NCBI GenBank assembly: GCA_965644315.1
Contig: CBFFRQ010000081.1
Span: forward strand, 186,001-250,000
Source of the DNA: Caecitellus pseudoparvulus
Lineage: Eukaryota > Bigyra: Bicosoecida
Reading direction: 5' to 3'
DNA: 64,000 nucleotides
Shown here: positions 10,001 through 25,000 of the stretch, piece by piece
Layout: every line of letters starts with the position of its first letter
How positions within the stretch are numbered: position 1 is the stretch's first letter
Notes under the pieces: generated by a model
Seen by the model: only the letters and a program-made list of their open reading frames with translations
The model's database searches: none
What the model was told of the DNA's origin: nothing
Made by a program: the position numbers and the translations under genes

Positions 10001-13000
10001 GTCTCCGCTTGCCTGCAGCGCTGCAGCGGCGGTGAGCGTGGCGATATGCCCGATGGTGAGATGCGTGGGCACCTCCAGCAAGGCCTGGCCTCCCTCTTCG
10101 TCACCTGGCCGCGCTGGCAGGGACGCAAACACCCTGACACGCTTTGTCTCGATGTGCTCTGCTTGCAGCAAGTCTGCCACAGTGCTGGTTGTATGAACAG
10201 TGCGCACACCATTCGGCAGTAGCGGCGCAAGCCGGGCGACACCAACGAGCGTCGACTGGTGCCCCGGCGTACTCGCTGCCGAGGGAACGCTCAGAAGCAG
10301 TGACTCGCTGGCAATGGGTGCATCAAGCATCCCAGACGTTTGCGCGTGCCAGTCACGGGCTTGAGGCATGGCCTCCAACTCCACAGGGCCAAAAGTGAGC
10401 CGTGTGGGGTAGTACGTGCCAATCACGGGGTGGAGAGGCCCGACATCGGCGGGAAGATCAGAGCACAGCTCAATCTCGTCGCCACCTTCGCCACAGATGC
10501 TCAGTGTGCCAGCGTCCAGGTCGAGGGTCAGCTTGACTTGGAAGTTCTTGGACTTGAACAGTCCAGGAGGGAACTTGATCTTGTTCGAGCCGTCTGGGTA
10601 GTACAGAGTCTTGGATGCAGCTGAAACAATCCAGGCGTTGCTCAGTCCGTTGGGGGCGACTTGGCTAGACGACTGAGTCCCTGCGCCTGGCACTTGGCCG
10701 ACACCGAGGTACAGCTCGTGCTCCCTGTGGGCCACATCAACAGTCCAGGAATAGCGCCCTGAGCCGCTGAACCCAACAGAGGCAAACACCCAGCAGTAGT
10801 TGTAGTTGTTTGAGGAGAAGGACAGGTTGCTGTCCTCCAGCTTGACGTTGCCCAGCATGCTCTCTGGCATCAAGAATGCCTCAGAAAGGGCAGTCTCCAA
10901 AGCCTGTCGCACCTGCACCGCTTTCGTGTCTGCAGCGCTGTCAGGTGCTGCCTCGCGTACGAACGCTGCACCAACCGGGTCGCTCAGAGACACATGCACG
11001 ATGTCGCGCCCGGTGGCAGATTGAATCAGCAGCTGGTGGGCAAACGAGTTAAGCTCGGACAGAGTCTCCAGGGCTGTGAGCAACGTGCTGCCGACAATTT
11101 GTTGGTTCACTGCATGCTGGTTCACTGCCACCTCAAGTGTTTCCAACGCAGCTGTGTTCACAGCGTGAAGCGACCTGGAGGAAGCCTGGTGGGAGCCGGC
11201 AAGGCTGCTCGTGCTTATGTGCAGCAGGTTCGACATGAGCTGCGGCAGTACGTGCTGGCCAACATCCTCTTTGACTCTCAGGCTCCCCAGCATGGCGGTC
11301 TGCAACACTTCCAGCACGCGCACGAGGTTCAAGCTGGCGATGGAAGAGGCGTCCAACGTGGACAGCAGGGCAGGCACTGCCTCGACGAGGGAGCCAAGGC
11401 ACTTGCCTAGAATTGGGTCCTGTGGTGCCTTCGGGAAGGCACTCAAGAGGAAGCCAAGCTGCGAAAAGCCGGGGGCGACTTGGTCAATAGGCCGCCAGTC
11501 CATGCCGCTTGCCGGGAACAGAAGACCCTCAGCACTCTCTTGGAGTGGACCAATTCCTGGCAAAGCCTTGACTAGTATGGAGCCAGCCGAGCCGCGAAGG
11601 TCGGGACAGCTGACCAAGCTAAGGGCAACTTGCGAGCAAGACGTGACCAACGGGGAGGCAGCTGGCAGACGTCCTGCCACTTCCAGCAGCATGGCCGCGA
11701 AGTCCTCCGATGGAGGCGTCAGTCCAGGCAGTGCCGTCTCCAGCCTGACACTGCCGTTTCCAGAAACCAACTTGATTCCCAGAGCAAGGGCGCGCAAAAA
11801 CGCAGGCAGAGATGCCGGCGGGGACTCAGACACCAGTCCCTGACTTGCCCACGCCCACAGCATGTGCACAAGCTGGCCACTAAAGGACAGTGGCACGGCA
11901 GCAACAAGGTCTCGGGCCAGAGTTGCTGCTTGGGCAGGTGGCTCTGGCAAGGCCAGCACCTCTTGCAGCATTTCCTGCGCAAGGGAGGGTGCGTGCTGAG
12001 CCAGCAGCGAGACCACTGCTCGCGCCTGCTCGCCCAGAGAAGACTGACCCATGTGCGGCGCCAGGCCACGGGCGAGGGGCAGGACAGCGTCTCGGGAAGC
12101 ACACAGCGCGGCAGTGACCCCGGGGAAAGCCTGGCAAACTGCGTGGAAGAGGTTCAACGCCAAGCCAAAGGGTGCCAGAGTCGATGCTGGCGTCCCAACT
12201 GATGCCACACTCAGGGAAGCTCCCAACACCCCAACCTTGCGAAGCTGGTACACAGCACCTGGTTCACCCTGCAGCCTGACAGTCACGGCAGGGGCAGCAA
12301 TGGCCCCAGGCAAGCCAAGCGTGACAGTAACCATCTTGGCTGTCATGTGCAGTGACGAGGCGTCCGAGGCGGTGGACAGCGCAGCTGTCGCCTCAATGCC
12401 AGCCGCCTTGCCCTGGGTCCCCATGCGCTTAGCAACAGAGGCGGCAGTGGCGGCACGCATGGCCTCGCCAACCTCCATCAGGGCCACCGGGGTCATGTGG
12501 GTCTCACCCACCCTGGCTGCCTGGCCGACATCGGCAAACACCGTGTCAGGAACGCTTCCGCCATCGCCGCGGTCGAAGGACAGCTGTACTCTGGACACCA
12601 CCCGCGCTGAAGGGAAAGCCAGCGTGAAAGAAAATGCACCGTCGGCACCTGCGACCAGGAGAGCCTCGTCCGCCTCGACTTCCTCAGCGGGCTCGGGGAC
12701 TGGGCTTGGAGGGGGCGTCATCGCCCCCCCCATCTCTGCAAGCATGGCCATGACTGCGTCGGACTCAGCAACGGTCGCGCTGGCGCTGCCTGTGGATGTC
12801 CAGCTGGCCAGCTGGGGAGGCGCCGGCACGGACAGGGGTGGAGCGAGGGTCGCTCCTGGGCCCAGCTGCACAGGCCCAGACTCGAAAGCCACTGTGGCAA
12901 CTTCAGAGGCAAGGCCTTCCTCCAACTCGAACAAACAACCGTACTTGGTCATGGAGTCAGGGACAGCTCCGCTCCTGCGGTGGGCGGAAGCACCAGCAGA

Positions 13001-16000
13001 CCCAGCAACGGCTGCTGCCGCCTTTTGTCGCAGGCTGTGCACAAGCCTGTCCAGGCTCGCCTTGTTTCCTGAGCTCCGCAAGACGGTTGCCTCAGCGATG
13101 CACTCGACGGGTGCAGCTCCAGAGCTGGAGGGCTCGCCAAAGAGCTGCACGGTGGCAGCAGAGGCTTCGGCGAGGTCAGGGTCTCCGGAGCTCTGGGCGG
13201 CGCCTGCGAGGTGTGGGATGGAGGGGGCCAGCTCTGCAGCCACATCACCCGCCTCGTCTTCCGACCGTACAAGTCGTCGGCACACACAAGCGACGGGTGC
13301 AAGGGCCACTGACTCATCCAGAGCCAGCGTCGCGTCTCGCATGATGGAGAGCGCCAGGCGCAGCATGGACTTGCGCCCATACAGGTCACTGCCCACTTCC
13401 ACGGTGAGGAGGGCTAGCACTTGCCAGGCCAGGTCTCCCAGAGCTGAAGACTGAGGCCCCTCTTCCTCTGCCGGTGGCGCTTCCTTCATGCCAAGGGACC
13501 GAAGAGAAAGGGCAATGGCGGAGGTACCGTCATCGTCCAGGGAGTGGCCGCACAAGGCCAAGGCAGAGGGGACGGCAGGCACCGCGAGCCACTTAAGCAG
13601 CTGCAGCCCCAGCGGCTCTTCGCCTGCTTCTTCCGACAGCGCGATGGCAAAGTCGCTCACGAGCGCCTGGCAGGTGGCGCTGGACTCCAGCCATGTGGTG
13701 GCAAGTCTCGCAGCTCGTGAAGCAGCCTCCTGTGCGCTCACCTCACCGAGGGCGCCAGTCTCGACCCCTGTGCCGACAGTCGCCGACCCTTGCTTCTCCA
13801 CCAGCAGCTCAGTGATCAGCGCTCCTTGAGGGGTGCCTTCCTGCACGGTAGAGGCCCCGTGGACAAGCAGGGGCGCTAGAACGCGAGCTGGCAGATCGAA
13901 GGCAGGCATGGACATGCTAGCCCTCAGCAGTCGCAAAACGTCTGCGAAGAAGAGCAACGTGCTTGACTGGATGGCTGTCTGCCGGCGCAGGGTCAGGCTG
14001 AGAGTGGACAGCATGGAAATCATGGCTGCCGCGGAGGCGCCCTTGGCCGGGCAAGGCGAGCAGCGGTAAGCTTGGGTGAGGCTGTTGACAAGGGCGGAAA
14101 AGAGACCCCGGCTGCCGGACTCAGGGGCGCCTGGCCCTTGGCTGCTGACCACCTCCGGCAAGGTTGTGGCCAGCATTTGCAGCAGGCACAGCTGCAAGCT
14201 GGCGCTGGTGGCAGAGGAGAAGCCGAGAGCTGAAGCAGCATCCCCTCGCAGCAGCACTTTTCGGGTCAAAGCAGAGATGCTGTCCCGCACCAGGTGCACG
14301 ACTGTGGGTGGGGCTCGGAGCGCACCACGCAGCAGGGATGCCAGTGCCTGCCCAGCAGCCTGGCCACCCGAGCCGCCACCCGATGCGGCCAATGCCTCCA
14401 CGAGCGTAGCAGGGGTCGTGTACGCTCGAAGCAGGTCGCTGGCCAACGACCACACGCTGGCAGTGTTGACAGAGGCGAGCGGCGTGCGTCGCAGGATGGA
14501 CAACACAGCGCATGCAGTCTGGATGCTCATGCCCTCCGATACACTGTGCAGGGCCAGCGCCTGGGCAGCCCGGCGGTGCTGAGATGCAGGCGGCGTCAGG
14601 CTGTCGCCGCCGCTCACGATGGCCCCCACTGACATCTGTGGGCGCAGGGGTACGCTTGCCCCGGGAGCAGACGTGTGGCGAGCCAGGGTGGGCGGCATGG
14701 GTGGAGGGGCGCCCGCTGCAGCGGCAGCTGCAGCAGTGGCTTGCTTGCGTGCAGCTTGCGCCAATTTCACAGCTGAGCGCGCAGTGGACAGCGTGACGTG
14801 CAGCAGGTGCAGCACAAATGTCACGTGCTTGGGCACAGAAGGACGCTGCAGCACACCACACAGCAGCCCTTGCAGCGCAGCACGCGTGCTCTCGGCAGTC
14901 CTTCCTTCGCAAGCCCCTGACACAAGCTCCCGCATAGCCGAACGTGCAAAGGGGTCGGGGGCGTCAGCCACTGACGCCAGCAGGTCCCCAAGACACGCAT
15001 TGCTGGCCAGCGCGGCAGACACTTCCCGCTGCGGCAACAGCTTCAGGAGCTGCTGCAGCAAGTTGCATGCGCCCAGGAAGAGCGGCCTGTTGAGCGGCGA
15101 GGCATGTCGCTGCATCAGGCTCATGGCCAGACTGATGGCCGCTGTCGGGGACTGGAACGGCCCCAAGGCCAGCATGGAACCACCGCCCGAGGACGGCGTG
15201 GCGCCCATGGACTGCGCCCTGCTGAGAGCAACAGGCCCTGAGGGAGGCGGCAGCAAAGCGGTTTCCGAGTCCTCCTCGGAGGATGCGCCGACCCCTGTGC
15301 CCGAAGCAGCCACTGCGTCCACAGCCTCCACTGCCACCTGCAGCAGCTGCGACAGCAGCGTGCATGTCCACGAGGTCAGTCGGGTGTCGCCTGCCTTGTG
15401 AGCTCGCTGCAACACTCCGCCCAGCGCCGCTGGAAGGGGCAGGCCAAGGAACGCTTGCCGAAGGGCCCCCGCACTCGTGGAGGAGACACTGCTGAGCTGC
15501 TGCCGCAGCAAGGCCTTGGCGCACGTGAACAGTGCCTGCACAAACACGCGCTCGCCGGCAGGCATTGCCCCCGTGCCTCGGCCCAGGTGCGTCACCAGAG
15601 CATTCGCCACCCATTCGCCCATGCCGCCGTCGTGTGTGGAGCTGTCCGCACCAGCCTTGGCGGTGACAACTGCCGCAATCATGGCGCCGGCCGCGCGCCG
15701 AGACGCACGGGAAGGCGGCGTGGATGCGACAAATGCGCGCAGCATGCAAGTGATGTCTGCCGCTGACAAGCGACGCAGTGACGCAGTGACCCAGGAGGCT
15801 CGACCGCCTGCTCGGTGCAGGGCGCCCCACAGGCCCAGCAACACCTCAGAGTGCCACGCAACAGCCTCTGCAGCTGCGCTGGGGTCGTTCAAGGCGGCCA
15901 GGGCGGTGACATCCTCCACCGCCGCGACCCCTTCCGCCGAGCCGTCCTCGCCCAGGGACTGAGCACGCAGCCTCTGAGTGCGGAGGTAGGACAGGCGGGT

Positions 16001-19000
16001 GAGGGCGATGCTGAGGTCTGGGCCCGCTTCCTGCTGCAGGACCTTGCAGGCCTCAGCAACTGCCCGAGCGTGGGTGCGCAGGGGGTGGCTGAGAGGCACA
16101 GCATCGAAACCGTCCACTGGCAGCCACCCTTGTCCCCCCGTGGACACGGCGGCGGACGCGAACGCCTGCAGCGCAGAGGTCAGTGCACTGCGGGCAGCTC
16201 CAAAACGGGTGTACGCATCGGCCACTTCCCATTCAGCGGCTTTCTGGGCTTCGGCCAGCAAGGCGCCCTCGCGGGTCATGCCGTCAGCACTGACCGGCAC
16301 GTACTCCCCGTCGACACCGAACGGCACGAGGGAGATGTTGAAAGACCCCCGTACCATGGGCAGGTCCGAGGCCTGCACGCCGAGCGGTGCCTGCCCAGCA
16401 GGGGCGGGGAGCGCGCCAGCTGCGGCCCCGCCAAGGCCACCCTGCGACACTGGCATGCCGGCCTTGGCAGCTGCAGCCTCGATGGCAGACAGCTTCGCTT
16501 GCATGGCGGTGTGCTTTGGGTTCTTCAACTTCTTCGATAGCTTGCCCTTCTGCATGGATCCAGACACCTTACCACCGGGGCCTGACCCAAACATGGTGTG
16601 CATGGTCGGCGTGGGGGGGAGAGCAGACTTTGCGGCTTTCCACTTGGCCATCAGGCCAGCCTTCTGCAGACTCGGGTTCTTTTCCGCCTCAACAGCTTGA
16701 GACAGCAGCTTCATGGTCTCAGCTTTCGCTGCTTGTTCCATTTTCGCTGCCTCGGCCATCGCTGACTTCTTCTTCAACACCGTCAGCTTCGCTTGCAGTT
16801 CCTCCATCTTCCCACCCATCGCCTGCACCATCGACGAAACTGGCCCTGCTGCTGAGCCCGCAGATGCGTCGGGGGTCTCCTCATCGTCTGCTTCAAGCGC
16901 AGGGGCAGCAACTGTTGTGCGTTGGGCTGGCGCCTTTTCAAGCCGGTGAGCGACGGAGTACTCCACCAGCACGTAGCGCACGAGGGCGGGGCGCTCCACA
17001 CCGGAGCAGCCGTTTGACATGAGGACCCTGCCGGCAGCGGAGCCTGGCTGGTCAAAGCCATTCAGCACCGCCACATCCGACACGCCGACACGCTCGCTGC
17101 CTCCCTGCAAGCCTAGGTCCGTCGCTGGCAGCCCATGATGCTGCAGCCACAAGCCTGCCCCAGCGTTGCTCATGCTCTGCAGGCTACTCCCCGTCATGGC
17201 AGAAGGCCGCTGTAAAACGCGCGCATAGGTGCTCTTGGCGCTGCCAGCGGCGCCGGGGATGGCTAAGGTGCCCAGCGGGTGCCCAGCCGCGCCAGCCCGC
17301 GGAACCAGTTGCCCAGACTTGCCTGACGTGGTCATGCACTCTACCCGCATGATCTTGCATGCTGTGCCGTTGCTTGTCAGGAAACAGACGGGGTAGTACG
17401 CCTCGCCACTCTGCAGGGGCAACTTCTTGCACAACACGGCTGGCTTGCCCTTGCGTTTGCCGTCTTTGGTGCAGATCTGCCACAGCAAGCGCCCTTGCTC
17501 CAAGTCCACAGTCACAATGCCACTGCCGCCTGCAGGTGCAGGTGCCACCGCCTTGGTGGCCTTGCCCAGATGGCACTGCCCTGACCCCAAGCACACTGTG
17601 CGTGCAAAGTCGCTCTGGGAGAAGTCGTTCATGATCTTGCCCCAAGTCATGCCAGGGCGCCACCGCACAACGCCAACATACAGGTACATGTTCCCGTTGT
17701 TGATGTGCTTGGATCCTTGTGGCCCGTCCACCTTACTCACGCGGCCAAATTCGATCTCCCATTTTCCATCGGACATTGGACAGTCCACTGACGCGAAAGA
17801 CATGTTGGCCTGCGAACAGTACATGAGCGTGTTGTCCTGCAGCAGCTCCACGTTGCTGCTGAAGAAGGGAGGGGTGCTACCCTTCTTGGTCAGTTGGTCG
17901 CCCATTTGCCCCCACTCTGCGCGAGCACTGCTCAAGTCAGTCGACGCGCCAACTTCCACCGGGGGCTCCATGAAGCCGGTCACTTGCACGGTGCCACAGG
18001 CGTCGGCTCCAAGCTCTGCCAAGGCACTCAAGTTTACACCTCGCACGTGCACAGGCCTGCCCAGATCCAGCCACGTGCTGCGCACGTTCTTCCCGGGGGT
18101 GGACACGACGTTGGAGGCTTGGATGTTCAGAGAGCCCTGAGTCTGCGCTTTGCGCAACTTTTCCACAATTGGATCCGAGGCATCTCCCTTGGCAGCTGCC
18201 ACTGCGGCTGCGAGCTCATCCTTGCTCACGATGCCGTCCACACGTGCCAGGCCACTCACGCCAAGCACCTTGGGTGCAGCTTTAGTGGAGCCTTCGCCCG
18301 TGATGCCGAGGCACGGCACTGTAGAAGGGTCGACACTGCACCAAGGCGAGTTCAAGGGTCTGGCCAAGACGCCAAAGGCTGCAGCCAGCGTGGAGTGCTC
18401 CTTGAGGTACGGGTCCCCAACACCTGCAACCTCAGCCAGCTTCAGCAACATCTTCTGCACCCTGGCAGCAGCAGCCGCCGGGCGCAGAGACCTGCGCACA
18501 ATGACAGCCAGGGCTGGGATGGTGGCTCGGTGGGGTGGCAGCGGCTCCCCCAGCAGCAGGCGCTCCATGCTTGCCAGCGCCGTCTCCACGATTGCATCGT
18601 GCACGCCGTGCACTTGGGCTGGGCTGGCATCCAGGCCTCCGTTGGCTTCCACACCTGCGATGAGGCTGCACAGGAAGTGCATGGCTGCCGTGGTGCCAGA
18701 AATGGACGTGTTCTCCACGACGTTGGCCAACGTGAAGGCCGCCCAGTCGGCACCGGCCCAGGGTGCTGAAACGGCTGTCGTGCTCGGCGCTCCTGGTGAG
18801 CCGGGTGTGGCTCTCGCGGCGACTGCAGCAGCCATTTTCGGTTGCAGGGAGGTGGAGGCAAGCAGGATCTCAAAGGCCATCGCACGAGCTGAGTCCTCCA
18901 TGCCCCGTGCGTTGGTGCCGGGCAGTGCCAGAGCGTCCCACAGAGACTGCAGGAAATGGGGCGACGACAGGTGGGCTTGCTGCTTGGCCATGTACGCAAG

Positions 19001-22000
19001 GGCCTCTGCCGCAGAGAGGGTGGCAAGAATGGACAAGCCAGGTGCAGCGGAAGTGACCACTGCAGGGCTCTGCCGCCCCCCAAGACTCACGGTCACCGAG
19101 TCCAAACCTGAGATGTCAGGTGCCTGCAAGGCAGTGATGGTGACGGTGACGGTGCTGGTCGGGACAGGGTTCATGCGTGCACGCAGGCCGTTGACACTGC
19201 AGGGAGTGGGGGGCACCACTAGGGCGGCAGCAGAGGCAGACGACGTGGGCGCGGCGAGGGCCGTGGCTGCCCCGCTTGGGGCCGCCCCCTCTCGCACCAG
19301 GGTATCCAGTACCAACTGTTCCAGGTCGGGCGTGCTGGGAGGGGCGCCTTGCCCATACCCCGTGAGGAGGGGCTGGGCGCTGACCGTGACGGCAAAGGCA
19401 TTGGACTCCCCCATGGAGGGCGCGCGGGCCATCTCCCACTGCATGCTGCCCACGGCTGGCGCACCAGCTGGCAGGAGGAGGTCGCCTGCGTGGGCGGCAC
19501 CTTCGGCTGCAGCCCCGCCGCCCAGCGTCGCAGTGGGAGCCACCGGCACACCCGCCACACCGTGCAGCAGTGCGCCAGGGGGCAGTTGCAGAGGGCCCAA
19601 GCGCCGCAGCAGGGAGGTGGCAGTGTCGGTGAGGGGGAACCCATCCACGAGCAAGCCAGGGAATTGCAGGGCAAGGGCGGTTTCGCTGCTGCGACGGGAG
19701 GTGCTGGACTGCGCCGCCGTCAAGGCACAGCGCCATAGGCGCACATGCGAGATGCTGCCCTGCCACGTGCGCCCACTGCCGTCCCAGCCAATCAGCAGCC
19801 CCTGGCCAAAGGCCTGCGAAGGCTTGGTGGGCAGGTCTGCAGCGACGGAGGCCGCTGCCGACGCCGCCAGCTCCACTGCCACAGCTGCGTCGCCAGCCTG
19901 CTCAGCCAACTCCTGCGTCAGCGCTTCGCCGGCACCGTCGCTCAGCAGCGTCACTTGTTCGGTGCTCTGCAGTTCCACAGTTCCAGTTGTGGGCGGCGAG
20001 CCGGCGTCGGCATTCTGTGCGGTGTAGCTGCCGCGCAGCACACCGGGTGCCTCGTCGCCGGCATCGCCCTGAGCTTCGTCGCGCAGCTGGAGGACCTCGC
20101 TGGACCCATCGGGATGCTCGATGACCAGGGTGAGGGAGTCACTGCCCACGGCAGCCTTGCCAACAATGGCCTCCGGTGGCACCATACCCGAGGCTAGCGC
20201 ATCAGGGTGCATGGCTGCCAGAGCGTCGCGGTGCTCCGAGTCGACGACATATGCGACCAGGTCGGAGCCAGTGTGCGCGTTCGCCAGCACGATGTGCAGA
20301 CCTGCCGTGTCGGCACCGTCCACTGACACGGACGCGCGCCAGTGCCCAACGTACTTCTCGGCCCCAGTGGACTTGGCCCGGCCAGACAAGCCGCGTGGAG
20401 CAAAGCGGCGCACGCTGCCCAAGTTGACACTGTCCAGCTTTGTCGGCTCAGAGGTGGCTTGCCCGTCCACGGCCACGCGGATCTTCTTCTGCACGCCGCT
20501 CACCGTCATGGACACGTGGTGCCAGCGCTGGGGCTGCAGGGTGGCTGCACCACTCGTGCAGGGCGTGGCACACATGCGCATGTACCCTTTCCGGGTGCGC
20601 CCGTATACGACTGCCGTCACATGGCCGTCCCTGCCCGCCAGCAAGGCAAACTCTGGGTCCAGCATGCACGCTGCGTCCTCTCCAAGTGGCCGCGTCAGCG
20701 TCCCGCATGCGATGGGCAGCAGCTCGGGCGGGGAGGTGGGGGGCTCCCCAATGCCCACCGCAGCAGTGGCCAGGACGGTGTGCCGGTTGTACCGCAGGCG
20801 CACCTCGTACTGGCCCGTGGATGTCGGCATCATGTCAGCTGGAATGAAGGCCGTGCCGCCCGAAGCGGCTGCTCCGCTGATGTTCACGGAGGCGGTTGTG
20901 TCGCCTGGTGGTGAACCGGCAGGTGCTAGGACGAGGGAGAGTCGGGTTTTGGCATTCTTCCTCTTCACCCGGGCAGTTTGAGGGTAGGGCGTGAAGTGCA
21001 CTTGCAGCTCGGTGCTGGGCGGCAGCATACGCGGGGCCAGCAGCAAGAAAGCATCACCGTTTGGCCCACGCACACTGTACTCGGCAGGGCCGGAGGCGGC
21101 AGCGCCGCCGCCTGCGCCCTTGCGCTCTCCTCTGCGGTTGCGTCGAGAGCCACGTCCCCGTGTACGGCGGGGTTCGTCAGAGGCTGCTGCAGGGCTGGCA
21201 TCTGCGGCATCTGAGCGCGTGCCCACGCCCGCCTCCAAGGCGCCAGTGGCGCCCTCCTCGGCTTCGGCATCCACCCCTGCCTCGCGCCCGCCCAAGAGCC
21301 AGTCCGCACGCACGAACGCCTCCACGGAGAAATCCCGCGTCGACGGCAGTGGCACAGCGTACGAGAGGCCGGGAGTGTTCTGGCCGTCGAAAGCGGGAAC
21401 AATGGCGTCCTTGAGGCAGGGCATGCCAGTTGGCGTGACGCTGACGTCAGACACTGCCATGGGCTGCGCCAGGCCCAGCGTGAAGGACAGCGTGCGGAGG
21501 GGGGCGGCAGAGGTGCGCTTCGGTTGTGCAGTCGCAACAGGCACGAGGTTGCCGTCGGCATCGGCGACCACCTCGTCTGCAGACGTCGCGGCGGAGGCTT
21601 CCGCTGCAGACGTCGCCTCCACCATGGACAAGGACTTGGCTGAGATGATCTGGGCTGCAGCGTCGTCAGTGAGGCTCAAGCCTGCACGGGCAGCCTCACT
21701 GCCTGCCGTCCACAGCAGGGTGGACATCTTGGCGGCCAGCTCTCCCGAAGCTGACACGGTGCCGTCCACATACACATCTTGCGAGTCAGAGATAAAGCAC
21801 GACCCCGATTCAGGCTCGCGCAGCACAGAAAACTGCCCCCCCCGTTTCGGGTTGCGGGCAGTCAATGCGCTCAGGTGCTCCAGAGTCACAGGGGCGGGTG
21901 CATCCAGCTCAGAAGAGGAGGCCTCCGCCGAGTGAGGGTCCTCGGCACGTGCGACCTGCTCAGCGACGTCGGGGTGCACCAGCTCGCCGAAGTGCAGTGC

Positions 22001-25000
22001 ACTCGCCCCACTCGCCCCAGCCCCGCCGACGCTGGCTGCCAGCCCCACAATGGCCAGGCGCACAGCAGTGTGCTCCGCAGCTGGCGTGTGGGGAGAAAGG
22101 CATGGGTGTGCAGTGGCCAGCACTCTGCCTCGAGGGGCCGCTGAGCGCACCGCCCGAGACGCCGCGGTCGCAGCGAAGCAGCTCGCATCGCCGACGGCAG
22201 CTGCACCGGGCAACCCCGCGGCGACGGACGTGCCCACGGCAAAGCTGGTGAGCAGGAGGCCCTTGCTGGGGGCAGCTGAGGGAGACGCGTTCAGACACGT
22301 TGAGCCCAGGACCGCCCCGTCTTTTGCACTGACCGCCACGGCGTGGCACTTGGTTGAGGCCACGACGGCCACGGACAGGCCGTGCTGCGTGGGGGCTGGG
22401 CTGGCCAGCGCACTCACGCCGATGTGAGGCAGCCAGGCCCCAGCGTCTGGCGCAAGCTCAGACAGAGAGTGAGACCAGGCAGGCGTGGTTGTCAGGGCGC
22501 CCTGGGCCCAGTCCCACGCAAAACCAGCAACGGTGGTGGGCGTGAGCACTACAAGACAGGGGGAGCGGGGACTGCCACACCACGCGGCAGCGGTGGGCGT
22601 GCCGACCTCGCTGCCCAGCTGCACTGCACAGGCCAGCCGGGTGCCGGCAGGGGCGTGGACGATGGTGGCGTCTGTGGCGTCGCCTTCGGTGGCGGGGGAG
22701 GGCGTCAGCTGGGCGTCATCCCTCACGAACACCTGCAGCAACCCGGTGCCACGGCTGGCCGATGCTGACACTGCCACCACGCCCCGCGCGAAGTGGGGGT
22801 TCGGCAGCCAGGTGGGGGGTGAGGGCTTGGTCGCTGCAGCGGCGCTCTCGCTGGACGCCACGGCGGCCGCCACCAGGTCCGCCTCGCTCTGCCCGTGCAC
22901 CACCGCCAGGTGTTCCATGGGATACCGGTACCCCAGCCCCGACTCAGTGTCGCGCACGACAGCCGTTTCCGGGGCGGCGGGGTCCACGGACACGAACGTG
23001 ACGCTGTGGCCCTTGCGCGGCCCGATGATGACCCGGCAGGAGTGCCCTGGCAGGCTGGGGCGTGTCGGGGACAGCGCCTCCTCTGAGAGGAACTCCACCA
23101 TGCCCAGCGTGACCAGGGTCACATTCCCCGCCGGAATGTCCTCCGCCACCATGGAGTCGATGAAGCCCTCGGCGCCAGTGAAGGGGCCAGACACCACTTG
23201 CACTGCCAGCCCCGCGCACATCCACTTGTGCCACACGCCGCAGTCCAGCACGGTCGCTGAGCCGGAGCCTGGCTCGGCCGCGGCGGCGCCGGAGGTTGCC
23301 TTGCCGCCACCTGCCGCAGGCACCTCGGCGGCACTTGCGCTGCCCTCCTCCACACTCGCTGCAGCACCCTCAGGATTGGCCTCTCCAGAGCCCTCGGGAG
23401 CAGCCTCGCCGGTTGCCGCCGCCGGGTCGCCTGTGGGGAGGAGGGCCCAGCTGGACCCAGATGGTCGCACGCCCTGCCCCCGCGCTGCGAGCTCCCTGCA
23501 CGACACATCGCGGGTGTAGGTGTCGGCGAGAGTGCAGGCCAGGTCACAGGGGTCGCTGGCGTCGCCCACACGCGCACTGAGGCTGGGGTGCTGCGAGATG
23601 GCGCAGGACATGCCAGCTGCCAGCGGCAAGGGCAAGGTCGTCACCAGCGCCGCATCGCTGTCCGATAGCACAGCGGACCGCGCACCGTGGGCCTCAGGGG
23701 GAACCGTGCCAGCCACCTCACCGTGGGGTTGCAGGTCCATGGCTTCCTCTGGGCCGCTGACCAGGTCGCACGTGACGAGCGTCGCAGAGGTGCCGGCCGA
23801 CAGAGCCACTCCGTCCCCGTGCGAGTTGACAGAGGCGGGGAGTGGGCCGGGAATGGGGCACTGCCTCCGCAGCAGAGCCAGGCAGCGTGCCAGAGGCACG
23901 TTGTCCGCCGACGGCGCACCGCCAATGAAGTCTGCCACTGCGGCCGTGGCGTCGAACTCCGGGTCGAACGCGGCGACGACGCTGACGCCGCCGATGCTGC
24001 TGTCAGCCACGGCCACGTCCGCTGCGAAGATGTTGCGCAGCTGCAGGGCGGGCGTGTCCCCCCGCACACCCTCCTTGACGAGGGGCGCCTCCTCAGGGTG
24101 TCCGATGAAGTAGCCACAGGCGGCGAGGAGGCCGGCTCGGCGCCGCAGGGCAGTCTGCTCAGCCAGGGCGGCAGAAGCCCCCCCATACGCCTCTGCTGCC
24201 ATGCGCCGCTCTTCAAACGCGGACACCACGGCCTGCAAGGGGTGGGCTGGGGGTGCGCTGTCGGCGCCGGCGTCGGCGAAGATGAGGCCATCGAAGGCAG
24301 CGTCTGAGCTGGGGCCCTCCTGCAGCTGCGAGGGGTGCAAGTCCACCACGTGCAGCAGCTGCGCCAGGCGCACGTGCTCCTGTCGGAAACTCGCGTCAGA
24401 GAAGTCCTTCACGAGGGTGGCCACAGAAGCGGGCCGGTGCAGTGCCAGCACTGCCTCGGGAGCCAGAGACAGGTAGGCAGTGTTGGCCTGGGCCCACACC
24501 CATGCCATGGCGCGGCGACCAGGGCAGCTGGTGGTCTGCAGGGCTTCGTACAGCATCAACAGGGACGTGCTGGGGTCGGCGGTGGTGAACGCGCACCGCA
24601 CCACGCTGGAGTCGCCCTGGCTGCAGTTGAGGCCAGCCTGCAGCGAGGCTGCCAACTCCCCTGCCGGGCCCACTGTTGCGTCGGATGACAACTTCGCCAG
24701 AGCTGCCAAGAGGTCGGTGGCCTCGGCACGGCTCAGCACCAGCTCCTGCGTCGCCAGACTGCCTGACGCATCCACCACCGGCTGGGCAGGGAGTGCTGCG
24801 GCAGCGATGGACACAGCATCCTGCACAGAGCAAGGAGACGAGTGTGGGGGCTTCTGTGGCACTCACCATGGCCGGGGCAGGGCAGAGGAGGCAAAACCAC
24901 TCACGGAGTTTGGGGCAAGGGCGACGCCGCCATCGGCTCCAGCAACAACCACCGGGTCGTGCCCGGCTACCTTGGCCGCGTGCAGGCCGGGCAGCGCTGC

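Noticed and set aside
12051-20027. Several 300-600-codon plus-strand frames inside the giant E2 gene
   Set aside because: High GC at third codon positions suppresses stops on the opposite strand. They lack motifs, and the minus frame has recognisable SPRY and UBC domains.
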